Assembly: GCA_029204225.1 (NCBI GenBank)
Contig: CM055096.1
Location: forward strand, 3,816,014 to 3,880,013
DNA: 64,000 nucleotides
Source: Diphasiastrum complanatum
Lineage: Eukaryota; Streptophyta; Lycopodiopsida; Lycopodiales; Lycopodiaceae
Direction: 5' to 3'
This document shows positions 22,312 through 33,846 of the stretch, piece by piece; the first letter of the stretch is position 1; every line of letters starts with the position of its first letter. A program made the translations under genes and the position numbers. Below the pieces are notes generated by a model. It saw nothing but the letters and a program-made list of their open reading frames with translations. It was not told the DNA's origin and ran no database searches.

Positions 22312-24680
22312 GTATAGATGTTAACTAATGAATAATCAAACATTGAATGGAATATAAGTCGTTTCTTAGGCATCTTGATGTGCTTGTTTAAAATCCCTAA
22401 TTCTGAAATGGGATAGCTCGAATTGGATAGCTCGACTAATATTTGTCTTTGAAGTGAATTGAGTATTGATTGAATGACTATTATTTATAAAGTGCAATTC
22501 ACTCCTACCGCTTTGGAAACAAGAGGAGGAATTATACTCATGACGATTAAAACATATCGGAGGGTGATGTGTCGAGTCAAGACAAGTTTTACTCGTACCA
22601 AGTGATTTGACAGTGATCATATGAGCTACGTGAAGTCTAAGAGAAACCCAAGGCTATCATCAACAAGAGATACAATCTCCTGAGGTCATATACCTAAAGG
22701 CTTGGAAATCCTTCATCGACTAGGGAGTACTGGTGAAACATGCTGAGGACCCCTGGTTTGGTATTAGATTTAGGACATGTCCAACCATCCTCGTAGTGGC
22801 ATGACGCTATAGAACAGTGTTGCTCCATTCAAGTTGTGTTGTTTTCTCCCCTATGTTGATCCCATGGTGAGAAAATACCCCCACATATAGCTCTTTGATG
22901 CGGGCAGGACCTTCATAAATATTGGCTCATAGGGAGGTATCTTCTGTTGGTTCTCACTTTGCTCTGGGCATGACTACTATCAATTTATCCATTTCATAGT
23001 CCTTGAAGTATTGTGGCATATCATGCACTAGTTTGGGCGCTTCCTTTTTCTTCCGCTTTGTGAGAGGTCATTAGTTCAATTTTGATGTCTTGTTTGTAAC
23101 TCTTAGCCATCCACTTAGATGTTTTGGCCTTATAGAGGGGCTTGCATTCAAGGGGTAAACTAGTGGTAGGCCTTTCTTCATTAATCTGCATCCATTTCAA
23201 ATCTCTATTGAGATTTTTCACATCTTTCGTTAGCTTTGGACTCAAGTATGAGTTGGTGCATGTGCTTTTCCGTTTGGAGAGCCTTTGGATGGGGGATCCA
23301 AAGTGATCGGCATTTTTTTTGTATCAAGTTATGGCGAATTTGATTAGTGCTCGACGATCCGGGTCTTTAATCTTCTTGATGTCGGGGCCTCATCTTCACC
23401 TAGGTCCTACTCACAATCGTATTAATTCAATCATCATAAGGAATCCACTAGATGTGGATCCTTACGATACATAATCTATTTGGCCTACTACAACATTTTC
23501 TAGAGTGGGTTTGTTGGTTGGATGAGATCTTTGTCCACGTGTGGCCTTCTTGGATCTGGTTTTTTGGGATCTTGGAAAAATATTGAAAACATGGGGATCG
23601 ACATAACGGAGGAACTCTTCATCCTCGTACTCTTGACCTTCTTCTAGGGTTGATACTTGAAGAGCTTGGATCTCGGATTCGTCACAGATTCCTTGCAAGG
23701 CGGATTCTTGGGGTATAGCCTCTAAAAGCTCATCATAAAGAGAGATATGAAATTCTTATGGCCTTTGGTAGGTTCCTTAGTGTGTTCCTCAAGTATATTT
23801 GACAGAACATCACCTTCATTGGAGAAAGTGTCTATGTTGACCTTCATCTCGATGATTGTTTAGTTGATGTAACATTCAATTGTAAACAATCCACTGTGGC
23901 TAAGGCTTCGGTCCAGCTTACCGTACTTCTGTTTGCGAATCGTCACATATGACAATCCTCCTCCAACGATGTCCATCTTTTGATTCCTCATCAGTGATTA
24001 GGGTAACGTCGCTTCCAATCCCGACGGCTGTCCTAATCACCCTGTACTCCCAAGTCAGTGAGAGTTGATGTTGACAAGCATCTACTATGTACTTAAGTGA
24101 TTAAGCTCCAATAGGATGGTTATCTACTATAGGACACATTAGGTAGTAGTAGTTAATTGTTTATAATCATTTATCAATACATACAAGTAGTAGATCACTT
24201 CTGTAGAGACAAGACAAGTGCACGTTAGTTTTCAAGGCCAATGCAAGGTAGATCGAACTGTGTATCGTAATTTCTTTCATGATCACTTTTTGCTTAATAT
24301 GAAGTGCTCAGTCCTTGTCTCATATCACTGAGTGTACTTTCAATTGACTATTTATGCAAGCACATTTATCTACTTCATCGTCCTTGCTAGCGAACGACAG
24401 ATTCTTGGATAAGTGTTTTACTTCTGCTGCCATTGTTCATCCTCACTCTCTCTACTCCATTCCAATTTCCAACAATATATGAGGGCTTATACTGAGGTGT
24501 GCAACTTTTCATTTGTGCCTGAGAAAAATTTCAACACACGGAAGCCTAGCATTGCTAAGCAATCTCGTGCGAATATTCTTTGCTATCATTTTAGGAAATG
24601 CTCCAAAATGGCATTGGATGCCTCTGCCTTCTTGTAATCATTTATGGAGAAATTCTCACAAAGACTAGGAATTTTGAGAT
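22312..24680 (-). mobile_element. Retroelement fragment inserted in arm A
   Basis: Comparison with arm B shows 2369 extra bases bounded by GATGTTG at 22305-22311 and again at 24681-24687; arm B has one GATGTTG. The minus strand codes for retroelement-like pieces: YRYVDPHVFNIFPRSQK-like sequence at 23698-23462, TSLPLECKPLYKAKTSKW at 23245-23021, and GGLSYVTIRKQKYGK near 23950. A related stretch lies at 35850-36655, so it is a repeated family. I cannot place it firmly; a Ty3/gypsy polyprotein is my best guess. No TG...CA ends were seen, so it may be a fragment. Confidence 0.55.
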
Positions 24681-24942
24681 GATGTTGTCAAGTGTTTGAT
24701 GTGTGAATGCACCTTTCATATTTTATTTTGGAGACATTGCATGTTGTTATTCCAATGAAAAATGAGAGGAATATATGAGTGGTTGTGTAAATAGTTAGTA
24801 GTTACTATGAATGAAAAGATGATAGTTGTGCTCTCATCGAATGTCATTGTGTGGGATAGGAATCAGGATATGCATGAGATAATAAAGTATTAGATGATCC
24901 CAAGAGCGTATCACCTCTTGACTCGCGAGAGGATCATGACAT

Positions 24943-24967
24943 GTGTGTGTGTGTGTGTGTGTGTGTT
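24943..24967 (+). repeat. (TG)n microsatellite
   Basis: About 12 TG units. The equivalent (AC)n in arm B near 58691-58708 is shorter. Confidence 0.9.
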
Positions 24968-25104
24968 AAATGGGTGTGGTTAGTTAAGTATTTGTCAATC
25001 AAGCATTAATTTTACGGGTAGTACCTGTGTTGTTTGTCACTCTATTCATGTAGGTTCAAAAAATCAAAATCATTTCTCCGTTCATGCAAATGTTTGAGAG
25101 GATT

Positions 25105-26423
25105 TTAAAATTCGTTGCCTACCACTCTTAACATGGCTCTGTCGCTTCGCACCAAGACAGATTGTGAACAGAGATAACAGAGGACACTGGGAATCCTTAG
25201 TACAGACCGTGAAGAGAGATTGGAGAGGAGACTGAGAATCCCTGTGAATCGCTGAATGAGAGCCCCAGTTGTCAACTCACAAGCGGGTCCCTTTATGGCC
25301 GACAGGTTGTTCACCAGACAGGCGTAATGGTTTGCTAACCCATGCTCCCGAAGGACGTCAACGACCGATTTGTGTTCTATCCGAAATTCGTGGCTCAAAC
25401 TCTCCATTTTATCGATGTAAATGGCTGATTTTGAGTCTTGAGCCTCAGGATGTAGGAGCACCAAGTACCCACAATGTCCAAAGAACAGAGCCTCCTCATC
25501 ACCAGCTGCACATTCAAGAATGAACTTAAACAGTTAGGTAAGTGGCCACAAACACTGCATATTCTGCTCCAGCTTATGTGCCATTGTCACCACCGGAATC
25601 CCCGTTACAGTCTCTAAGATAGCCTTCGTTGTCTGGACCTCGCATGTTTCGCTCATCATGTCCACAAACCACTTTGCTATTGGGAAGAAAACCCGGGGAA
25701 GTAAATTGTGGGCTCGAGGAACAACATCATGCTTGGACACCAAATTATGGAAATACTGGCGATAACGAGAATTGACATAGTCTGCAAGCTCCAGGTTGGC
25801 TAATGGCGCCGTCCCAAATGTGATTCAGCTCACCCTGTCCGAGACAAGCTTCTGGTGCCCAGGAACAGCCGCCAAAGCCTCTCCAAAATCCTTATTGTTA
25901 CGAGAGAGGTTACTGCACCCCCCAGAGAATGCCCAGTGAAAACTAGTTTCTTTCCTGCTCGTAGCAAATTCAGAAATAGGTCGATAGGCAAACTGAGGGC
26001 CCGCTCCAAGAACATCATGTGTGCACGTCCTTTTCTGGTGAAAGGAACAGGAACTCTGGCAACCTTGGCATCTTGGACAATGTCAGAGAGAGAGAAGGTT
26101 CCACGGCATGCCACGACGATGTACCCATTTCTGCTACGAACCATCACAAAATTCTGTTTCCGATCTGATCGTGTACTGGTCGCTGGTGCCATGGAGCAGG
26201 CGTGATCTCGGTGGTAGATAAGCTCATACTTACTGGTATTCAAGTCATAGCTTCGATTCAAGACTTGGACTGCACCTTCACTTGTGGACTCGTAAGATGC
26301 TCTTGTTGCTATTAGAAAATCAATAATTTCTTGTTTTATGTACTCAATTTCTTCTGTATTTGAGCAGTCGTTTACCACTTGGGTCTCGCTTTTGAGCAAA
26401 AGCTCTGTCTGTGAACTAGTCAT
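25105..26423 (-). pseudogene. Class-3 lipase pseudogene (arm A copy)
   Basis: Collinear with the intact lipase at 57232-58548 over its entire length and clearly the same gene. The start MTSSQTELLLKSETQVVND and the nucleophile elbow GHSLGGAV are kept. The first frame is open to about 25830, where a two-base insertion after IRILE changes the frame. Later parts are open in other frames: 25743-25534, with MSETCEVQTTKAILETV, and 25464-25105, with EHGLANHYACLVNN. Small deletions lie near 25525. The product would be a truncated N-terminal piece without the Asp/His end of the triad. Its upstream homology ends at 26565 where Copia-3 begins, so its promoter has also been lost. Confidence 0.85.
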
Positions 26424-26828
26424 CCTTAAGGGTTGGTTCAGAAATGGCTAATCTGGCGAAAATTTAAGTTTATGTATGTCTTATAACACCGGCGACAATC
26501 TTGATGATTTCTTCAAGCCGCATATATCTCCCGTTTAGCTTCAATTTTCCTTAGGAGATCTACTGCTCTTTAGCTTCAATTCTCGTTAATTGCTCAGAAG
26601 ATTATGATCTGCTGCGTGTTGAATGGCTAAAGGTGCAGGTACGTGATCTGCATAATTGAGAATCCATTCATCATAACTTTCAATGGTTATGGGACCACAA
26701 CACTAGTACCATAATCAATACGATCATATCCTGAGCTGTCGCACAGGTGTCAGAGATCGATTAGCAAAGATCCGGAAGTGTCTGGAAGGTGCGTAAGGAG
26801 GAGGCTGTACAATTGACAGAACTTGGAG

Positions 26829-27719
26829 ATGGCGACAGAATTTGGATCGTTGGTGGATGCGCGAGCACTGGAGAAGCTGGAGGGATCAAACTATGCGAAC
26901 TGGAGCTGGAAGATGAAGCTTATACTTGAGGAAAGAGGGCTGTGGGTGGTGGTTGATGGAAGCGATGTCGTTCAACTCGATGAAGAGGGAATGGTGGCCA
27001 ACCCGGTTGCAGCGGAAGCGTGGGGAGTCAAGGAAAGACGTGCCTATCTGACGATCTGTTTGTCATTAGGAGATAATGCGATTGGACGAGTCAGATATGC
27101 GAAAACTTCCAAGGATGCATGGAAGCAGCTAAAGGAAAGCTACGAGGCTCAAGGGATCGAGGGATTTTCCAGATGCAATGCTGACAACAGTGTATTCTTC
27201 AAAAGGGAAGGTGATAGGTTAATTATTGCAGCTGTATATGTTGATGACATTATACTCATTGCTAATGATGTTCAGTCACTTGGTAAGTGCAAGGGAAAGT
27301 TGAATCATGAATTTGACATGAAAGATCTGGGAAATTTGAGCTATTACCTTGGAATAGAGGTAGAGAGGGACAGACACAACAGAGTGATGATGAGTCAGAA
27401 GAAATACATACAAGATGTATTGGAGAAATTCGGCATGGAGGACTGTCATCCAGTCGGGACACCTATGGAATATGGGACGAAGCTCAGTAAGGACATGTGC
27501 CCCCAAACTGAAGAAGAACAAATGGATATGAAGAGGTACCCATTCAGAAGTCTAGTGGGGTCGCTAATGTATGCGATGATATGTACTCGGCGAGACATAG
27601 CCATGGCAGTAGGCAAGCTAAGTCAGTTCTTTCTCAACCCTGGATTAGAGCATTGGCAGGCTGTGAAAAGAATTCTAAGGTATTTGAAGGGGACTCAAAA
27701 CATTGGAATCACGTATTAA
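26829..27719 (+). pseudogene. Copia-3 gag::RT fusion (internal deletion)
   Basis: The frame begins MATEFGSLVDARALEKLEGS, then NYANWSWKMKLILEERG (copia Gag N-terminus). It carries KTSKDAWKQLKESYEAQG and jumps at about residue 118 directly into the C-terminal half of RT (SRCNADNSVFFKREGDRLI, then VYVDDIILIAND). It ends after KRILRYLKGTQNIGITY. Zinc knuckle, protease, integrase and the first half of RT are absent, yet the two ends are joined in frame. RT without its fingers domain would not work. The two parts are recognisable with certainty; whether any protein is made is unknown. Confidence 0.82.
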
Positions 27720-28205
27720 GGAAATGTTTTCTCAATGACAGGTTATTTGGATTCCGATTGGGGGGGGGGATGTTGATGACAAGAAGTCCACCTTTGGGTA
27801 TGTCTTCATTGTAGGTGGAGGAGCGGTGATGTGGACAAGTTGCAAACAGAGATCTATAGCATTGTCATCGACTGAGGCTGAATATATGGGGATGTGTCAG
27901 GGAGCAAAAGAGTATCTGTGGATCAGTAATTTTCTGTCAGAACTTGGATTTGAAGATCAGCCAAAGGTTTTTTTATGGAGATAACCAGGGTTGCATGTTT
28001 CTCTGCAAGAACGGGGGATTCCATAAGCGAAGCAAGCATATTGATCTAGAGTATCATTATGTGAGAGATCTAGTATAGGGTAACCTGATCAAAATCGAGT
28101 ACTGTTGTACTGAGGAAATGATTGCTGATGGGCTAACAAAAGCTTTACCGAAGGAAAGATTCTGTTATCTCAAGGAAAAGATGGGTCTGCTTGATGTTGG
28201 TTAAC
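27719..28205 (+). pseudogene. Copia-3 RNase H (frameshifted)
   Basis: After the TAA ending the fusion frame, RNase H motifs continue in other frames: the DSD-like start near 27748 interrupted by a run of nine G, KKSTFGYVF-like sequence, ALSSTEAEYMG near 27862, and KHIDLEYHYVRDL near 28040. The G run is a likely site of one frameshift. Confidence 0.75.
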
Positions 28206-28363
28206 TAGTTTTCTGAATTGAGGGAAAGTTTGTTGGTTCAATTTTGAGAATCTAGTTAGTTGTCATAACGAAGTGAAACTAGCCTCGTATAGTTCTTGGC
28301 CTATAAGGCACGTGGTAAATTAGGGCATAAAAGATGTGACCTTTTTGGCTTCTTGGCATGTAC

Positions 28364-29100
28364 TGTGAAGAATTGAAAAGGATTATCTATGTTAGATATA
28401 GGGGTCTTATGTTTTTTACATCAAGCATCTAGGTGTAGGATGTTGATAGGAATATATTTGACATAGATGGCAAATTATGCATTTCCACTTCTAATGCCAC
28501 TATTGAGCCAAAATAGAGTAAGAGGCTAAACATGTGCCAACTAGAGTGTAGACAAGTGTAAAGCTTTTGTTTGATGAATTCCAAGAGGTCCAATAGGATT
28601 TAGAGGTGCAACCTTGTGAGGTCCAATAGAAAATTGAGGTGTGCTTGAATATAGTCCAATAGAATTAAGAGGTGTAAGGATCAATGATCCAATAGGGTCA
28701 AGAGGTGACAAAATATGGTCCAATCATAGTTAAGCATAGTGGTAGCTCGTGGATCTACTAGTATCATTGTACTCCTCATTTTGGATCTAATTGATTTGGT
28801 GATTTCATGGATTTTGTGAGTTATTGGATTTCTAGCTTTCTCTCTCTATCCGAGAGCTCATGATGCTTTTTCTCTCTCTACTCGAGGAGAGCAGCTTGTT
28901 TTTACTTAGATTATTTTTTGAATACTTTCCACATGTGTGAGTGAGAGTTGGAAGTGATTGAATGCATATAGTAGTGTGTTTTTGCCATAGGATCTAAGAT
29001 TGATCTTGAATCTCAATCTAGTCTTGATCTTGGTGCATCTACACACCTTAGGAGATCACAAGTACATGTTGTGGACAGTCCACACGTGTGAAATTCAACA
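28364..29100 (+). repeat. Copia-2B 5' LTR
   Basis: Begins TGTGAAGAATTG and ends AAATTCAACA. Contains several GTCCAATAG(A/G) motifs and a (CT)n-rich patch near 28838-28880, shared with the Copia-2 LTRs. Confidence 0.92.
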
Positions 29101-29857
29101 TGGTATCAGAGCCTACCTAAGGTTACCATGCATTTTGATCCATCTAAGTGAAAAAATTTTCATCAATCTTGAGCTAGAAGTTGTCAAGGCCCATTTTCCT
29201 AGCTATCTTGTTCAATCTTGGATCAAAAGAGATCAAAAGGACATTGATTGGGTCTGACCTGGTACTGTACGGAATCAGGTGCTCAGACACCTGTGAGGAA
29301 CATCCAATTTTAGTTTGGAAGTTCTCTCTCATGTTTGATCCATTTCTCTTGCTTGATAGCTTGTTTTGAAGCTACTTTTGTTTAGTTTCTGTTGCAATCA
29401 GTTTCATTCCATTTGGTTGAGCCAATCAAAAGTTATAAGCTTTTGAAGAGGGTTAGGTAGGGCACCTAGACCTGGGTGGACACATTTGGTTTGGTCAAGA
29501 GATTGCTTGGTTGATCCAAAATCACAGTTGTATGCTTGCCAATCTCATCTATATGTGATCTAGGCACTGTTTTGAGATCTTAGCCATTTTGTTTCATGCA
29601 ATATCATTGTATTTGAGTCTAATTTGGTTTCTTAGTCTATTTCACACGTGCTAAGAGTGTTAGATCCTAACTTTGCCTATACTCCATCATTTAATGTAAA
29701 ATAGATCTTGTTTTAGAGAGATTTGAGTAGCTAGTGAGAATCAATTCACAAATTGTTGTAAGATCTTTCATAGGAGGAGATAGTACTCAATTATTGGATC
29801 CTATTGAAAGTGTGTAACAACATTTATTGTTCATCATTTGAGTTTTCTTCACTTCAA

Positions 29858-30901
29858 ATGTCTTCAATGGGTTCATCCTTGTTGGAACCAAGTGAAAGAT
29901 TGACCACTTCAAATTATTCAATTTGGAAAATGAGGATGGAGTCCATCTTGATCCTTCAAGACGTGATGGACATAGTTCTTGGCCTTGAAGAAGAACCACA
30001 AGTTCTTCAAGAGGTTCAAAAATACAAAAAGAGAGCTAGGATGGCTCTCCACTACATTAAGATGAATGTCTCTAATGAGATATTGAGGGGAGATAGGTAC
30101 TTGTACAACAGCCAAAGAAGCTTGGGATTGTCTCAAGACTATCTATGAGGCTAAGAATACCTCTAGGCTTCTCACTCTTAGGAATCAAGTCTTTCAAAGT
30201 AGCCAAAAGAGTGATGAGAGTGCATCTAGTTATGTTTTGAGAGTAAAAGATATTCATAGAGAGCTTGCTTGCATTGGTGATTCCATCAATCAAAATGAGC
30301 TAGTTCAAGTCATTCTCAATGGCTTGAGAAGGAATTTGATAACCTTGTCCAATCCTATGTCATTAAGGAGGAGCTACCAAGTTTGGAGGCTCTCCAACGT
30401 GTGCTAATTTCGGAAGAATCAAGACAAGAGTACAAGCTCTTGAGGATGGACAAGCTTACTCTCAATGATGGCAAAGCTCTCTTTTCCAAGGATAAGCACA
30501 AAGGGAGGAGCAAGAACCAACATCAAAAATCCTCAAACAAGGACAAAGTCAAATCCAAAGACAAAGATGAGGAGGAAGATGATTCCTCTAATGCTTCATC
30601 ATCCAAGCTCAAGAAGAAGAAGATCAAGTGCTTTTATTGTGGCAAGAAAGGTCATTATGCCACCAATTGCTTCAAGAAGAAGAATCAACTCAAGCAAGCC
30701 AACATTACCAATGAGAAGGAAGACACTATTGCAAGTGATGGAGAGGGATCTCTTATGGTCTCTAGTTTCTCATCTACTCCTTTCAATAAGGACGGCCTAT
30801 GGTATATTTATAGTAGAGCCTCTTCACATATGTGTAGCTCCAAGGCTCTTTCTCTTCTATTGCACCTTATGATGGAGTCAAGAAATCAATATACACTGTA
30901 A
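29858..30901 (+). pseudogene. Copia-2B gag-protease (broken)
   Basis: Starts MSSMGSSLLEPSERLTTSNY, as in Copia-2. An extra G near 30089 shifts the frame, and a base is missing near 30330. The last part is open from 30383 and contains the zinc knuckle CFYCGKKGHYATNC (near 30629). The protease motif reads WYIYSRASSHMC (near 30801) where Copia-2 has WYIDSGASSHMC: the catalytic Asp and the Gly of DSG are both lost. So this element could not process its own polyprotein, whereas Copia-2 retains the protease motif. Confidence 0.85.
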
Positions 30902-31029
30902 ATGATTTTGAATGTCCTATTGAAGGCATAGGGAACATTCCCTTGAAGCTTGCATCCTCTAAAGTTCTTTCTCTCTCTAAAGTTTTTTATGTACCTAAGC
31001 TTACCAAGAATCTTATTACTGTTGGCTAA

Positions 31030-32272
31030 TTGCTTGATAATGGCCTTGATGTAAAATTCAATGTTGATACTTGCACTATCAAGAAGAATGATGAGATACT
31101 TGCATTAGGATCTAGATTTGGTGGCATCTATAAACTAGATCCAAATGAGTATGTGAATGCTTGTAATGTTGCTCTTGTGAACAAGCTCTCTATGGAGGAA
31201 TTATGGCGTAGGAGGTTGGGACATCCCAACTACAAATCCATGCTCACTATGATCAAAGAAGCCAAAGTTGTTGGCTTGCCAAAGTCACTCTCCAAGAAGA
31301 TCAAGCCTTGTGAGGCTTGTGCTATTGCTAAATCTCACAAAAGCCATTTACAAGATCTTCTATCAAAAGCAAGCATCCTTTGGAGTCAATCCACTCGGAT
31401 GTGCATTTCTCATCAACTACAAGCAAGGGAGGAGCCACTTGTTTTGTTACTTTCATTGATGATTACACAAGATTCACTTGGATATATTTCCTTGCTTCTA
31501 AATCTATGGTGTTTGATCATTTCATTATTTTCAAAGCTTATGTAGATAAGCAATTCTCATTCAAGATTGAAGCTCTTAGAAGTGATGGAGGTGGTGAATA
31601 TATCTCCAATAAATTTCAAGATTTTTGTGAGCTTGAAGGCATTAAAAGAGAGTTCTCTTGTGCCTACTCTCCATATCAAAATGGAGTGGCCGAGAGAAAG
31701 AATAGATCTCTATGTGAATGTGCAAAATCTATGAGAATTGAGGCATCTTTTCCCAAAGATTTTTGGGGAGAAGTCATTAATTGTGCAAATTATCTTTGCA
31801 ATAGGCTCCCACATATAGCTCTTGGAGGAAAGTCACCATATGCAATCTTTTTTTTGAAGAAGCCTAAGGTTGATCACCTTAGAGTTTTTGGATGCCTATG
31901 CTTTGTCCAAATTCCCTTGGAAACAAGGAAGAAGGAAGATCCTAGTGCATGCAAAGGATCATGGTTGGATACTCATCCACCAAGAAGGCCTATAGAGTCT
32001 TTATACTCTCTACTTCTCAAGTTATTGAAAGTAGAGATGTTGTCTTTCATGAAGATCAACACTCATCTTTTGAAGATGCCGAGATCAAGAAATCTATGGA
32101 TGCATCATCAATTATTGATTTTGAAGACAATCATGATGTGATGGGGTCGAGATTTGAAGAAGACTCTCCTCGGATTTTTTCACCAAGAAGATCCATGAGA
32201 GATAGATCCGAGCCTAAGAGGATCTCATATGTTGACAAAGGCAAACAAGAGGATCTTGATTCCACTAATTAA
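31030..32272 (+). pseudogene. Copia-2B integrase
   Basis: The pre-integrase zinc region (LWRRRLGHPNYKSM, CEACAIAKSH) lies in the frame 31030-31380. The core follows in the frame 31380-32141 with TFIDDYTRFTWIYFL, EALRSDGGGEY and SPYQNGVAERKNR, so D, D and E of the catalytic triad are all present. The C-terminal part continues in the frame 31949-32272 (VGYSSTKKAYRVFILSTSQ). Two frame changes and a TAA before 31030 separate these pieces. Integrase inserts the cDNA into the host chromosome. Confidence 0.88.
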
Positions 32273-32340
32273 ATTTTTTATGTCTCTCATGAAGAGCCAA
32301 GAATGTACAAGAGGCACTCAATACCGAGTGGTATGATGCC

Positions 32341-33843
32341 ATGAAGCAAGAGTATGATGCTTTGATCACCAACAATACTTGGGAGCTTGTGGATCCTCCA
32401 TCTAACAAGCATGTGATTGGTTGCAAGTGGGTATTTCGGATCAAGTTCAATCATAATGGCACCATCAACAAGCATAAAGCAAGATTATGTGCCAAAGGAT
32501 TTGCTCAAATCCATGGTCTTGATTATGAGGAGACCTTTGCACCCGTTGCAAAGATGGTGACAATAAGAATTCTTATTTCTCTTGCTTGTTTTTTCAAGTG
32601 GAAGGTGTTTCAATTAGATGTATTCAATGCTTTTCTAAATGGTTATCTTGAGGAGGAGATCTATATGGAACAACCTCAAGGATTCATCAAGGATGAGTCC
32701 AAAGTGTGCTTGCTCTTCAAAAGTCTTTATGGACTCAAGCAAGCACCAAGATCATGGTATTCAAGACTTAACTCTTTTCTTATCTCACTAGGATTTACTC
32801 TTAGTGAATATGATCCTTCCATGTATCTAAAGTTTGTTGATAGCAATATTGTCATTCTTCTAATTTATGTTGATGACATTATTCTTTGTGGAATTTGTAT
32901 CAAGCTAGTTGATGAAACCAAGCTAGCACTTGGATGTGAGTTTAAAATGCAAGATCTAAGAGAGATGCATTACATCCTAGGCCTAGAAATTGATTTTTAT
33001 GAAAATCATGTCTTTATATGCCAATCTAGATATGCTCACTCTATGTTGAAGAAATTCCATATGGAAAATTCTAAGAGCATAGATACTCCAATGGAGCAAA
33101 TTGTAAAAGATCCTAATAAAGGTGATGAAAGATCCTTTGAGGACATCACACTTTTTAGGAGTCTTGTAGGCTGCTTAATTTGGCTTACCATTACTAGGCC
33201 CGATGTAAGTTTTTGTGTGCACAAATTGAGTCAATTTATGCAAGATCCTAAGATCCATCATTGGAAGATGGCCAAGAGGATTTTAAGATATGTATCTTCA
33301 TCTTGTGATTATGGTCTGCTCTATAAAAGTGAAGATCTATCCATTATTGGCTACTCGGATTCGGACTTTGCAAGTGACAAGATGGATCGAAAGTCTATTA
33401 GTGCATACACTATCTTTCTTGGAGGCAATCCAATATCTTGGCTTTCCAAAAAGCAAGATACTATACCTCTCTCTTCATGTGAGGCCGAGTACAAAGTACT
33501 CACTACAACTACCAAAGAAGTGCTTTGGATCAAGAGGTTATTAATGGAACTAAAGTGCATCAAGGAGGATGATCTACCAATGATCAAGTGTGATAACATC
33601 TCGGCCCAAGCTCTTGCGAATAATCTCATATTTCATGCAAGAAGCAAGCACATAGAAGTGGCACACCATTTTGTGATAGAAAAGCTTATTGGAGGTGAAA
33701 TCTATTTGGAGCATGTCAACTCGTCCTCTTGTATTGCCGATCTCCTCACCAAGCCTTTGAGCAAAAGTGCTTTCATCAAGCATAGATCTAATCTTGGAGT
33801 TATATCAAGATCAATGCTCAAATATTCATACATAATTTTTTAG
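32341..33843 (+). CDS. Copia-2B reverse transcriptase-RNase H (open frame)
   Basis: Five hundred codons are open. RT starts NTWELVDPPSNKHVIGCKWV and has the family strings YEETFAPVAKMVTIRIL, LDVFNAFLNG (a substitution of the usual LDVKNAFLNG), FKSLYGLKQAPRSWY and the catalytic YVDD at residues 176-179. RNase H begins around residue 335 with GYSDSDFASD and continues with SSCEAEYKVL, CDNISAQALA and ARSKHIEVAHHFV. All acidic positions that I can recognise are present. The ATG used is internal; in the element this is the end of one polyprotein, so the true upstream part was lost to frameshifts. Together with the integrase it could in principle serve relatives in trans, but expression is unknown. 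Confidence 0.92.
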   Translation: MKQEYDALITNNTWELVDPPSNKHVIGCKWVFRIKFNHNGTINKHKARLCAKGFAQIHGLDYEETFAPVAKMVTIRILISLACFFKWKVFQLDVFNAFLNGYLEEEIYMEQPQGFIKDESKVCLLFKSLYGLKQAPRSWYSRLNSFLISLGFTLSEYDPSMYLKFVDSNIVILLIYVDDIILCGICIKLVDETKLALGCEFKMQDLREMHYILGLEIDFYENHVFICQSRYAHSMLKKFHMENSKSIDTPMEQIVKDPNKGDERSFEDITLFRSLVGCLIWLTITRPDVSFCVHKLSQFMQDPKIHHWKMAKRILRYVSSSCDYGLLYKSEDLSIIGYSDSDFASDKMDRKSISAYTIFLGGNPISWLSKKQDTIPLSSCEAEYKVLTTTTKEVLWIKRLLMELKCIKEDDLPMIKCDNISAQALANNLIFHARSKHIEVAHHFVIEKLIGGEIYLEHVNSSSCIADLLTKPLSKSAFIKHRSNLGVISRSMLKYSYIIF

Positions 33844-33846
33844 GAG

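Larger units (their letters stand above)
19977..26565 (-). repeat. Arm A of a large inverted duplication
   Basis: The part 20454-26565 corresponds in reverse order and orientation to 57093-60983 (arm B): FCP1/NIF-like exon, AT-rich spacer, a block with GGTATATTC and CTCGA motifs, a (TG)n tract and the lipase gene. The arms are 30.5 kb apart. Arm A has a 2.37 kb extra segment at 22312-24680 and lacks about 100 bases near 21125. Its 5' lipase side ends at 26565 where a copia LTR begins. 19977-21125 is in addition a direct repeat of 8846-9900. Confidence 0.8.

Noticed and set aside
25855-26205. Plus-strand open frame opposite the lipase pseudogene
   Set aside because: It is the antisense shadow of the lipase coding sequence; the same shadow appears opposite the intact gene (57450-57857 minus).
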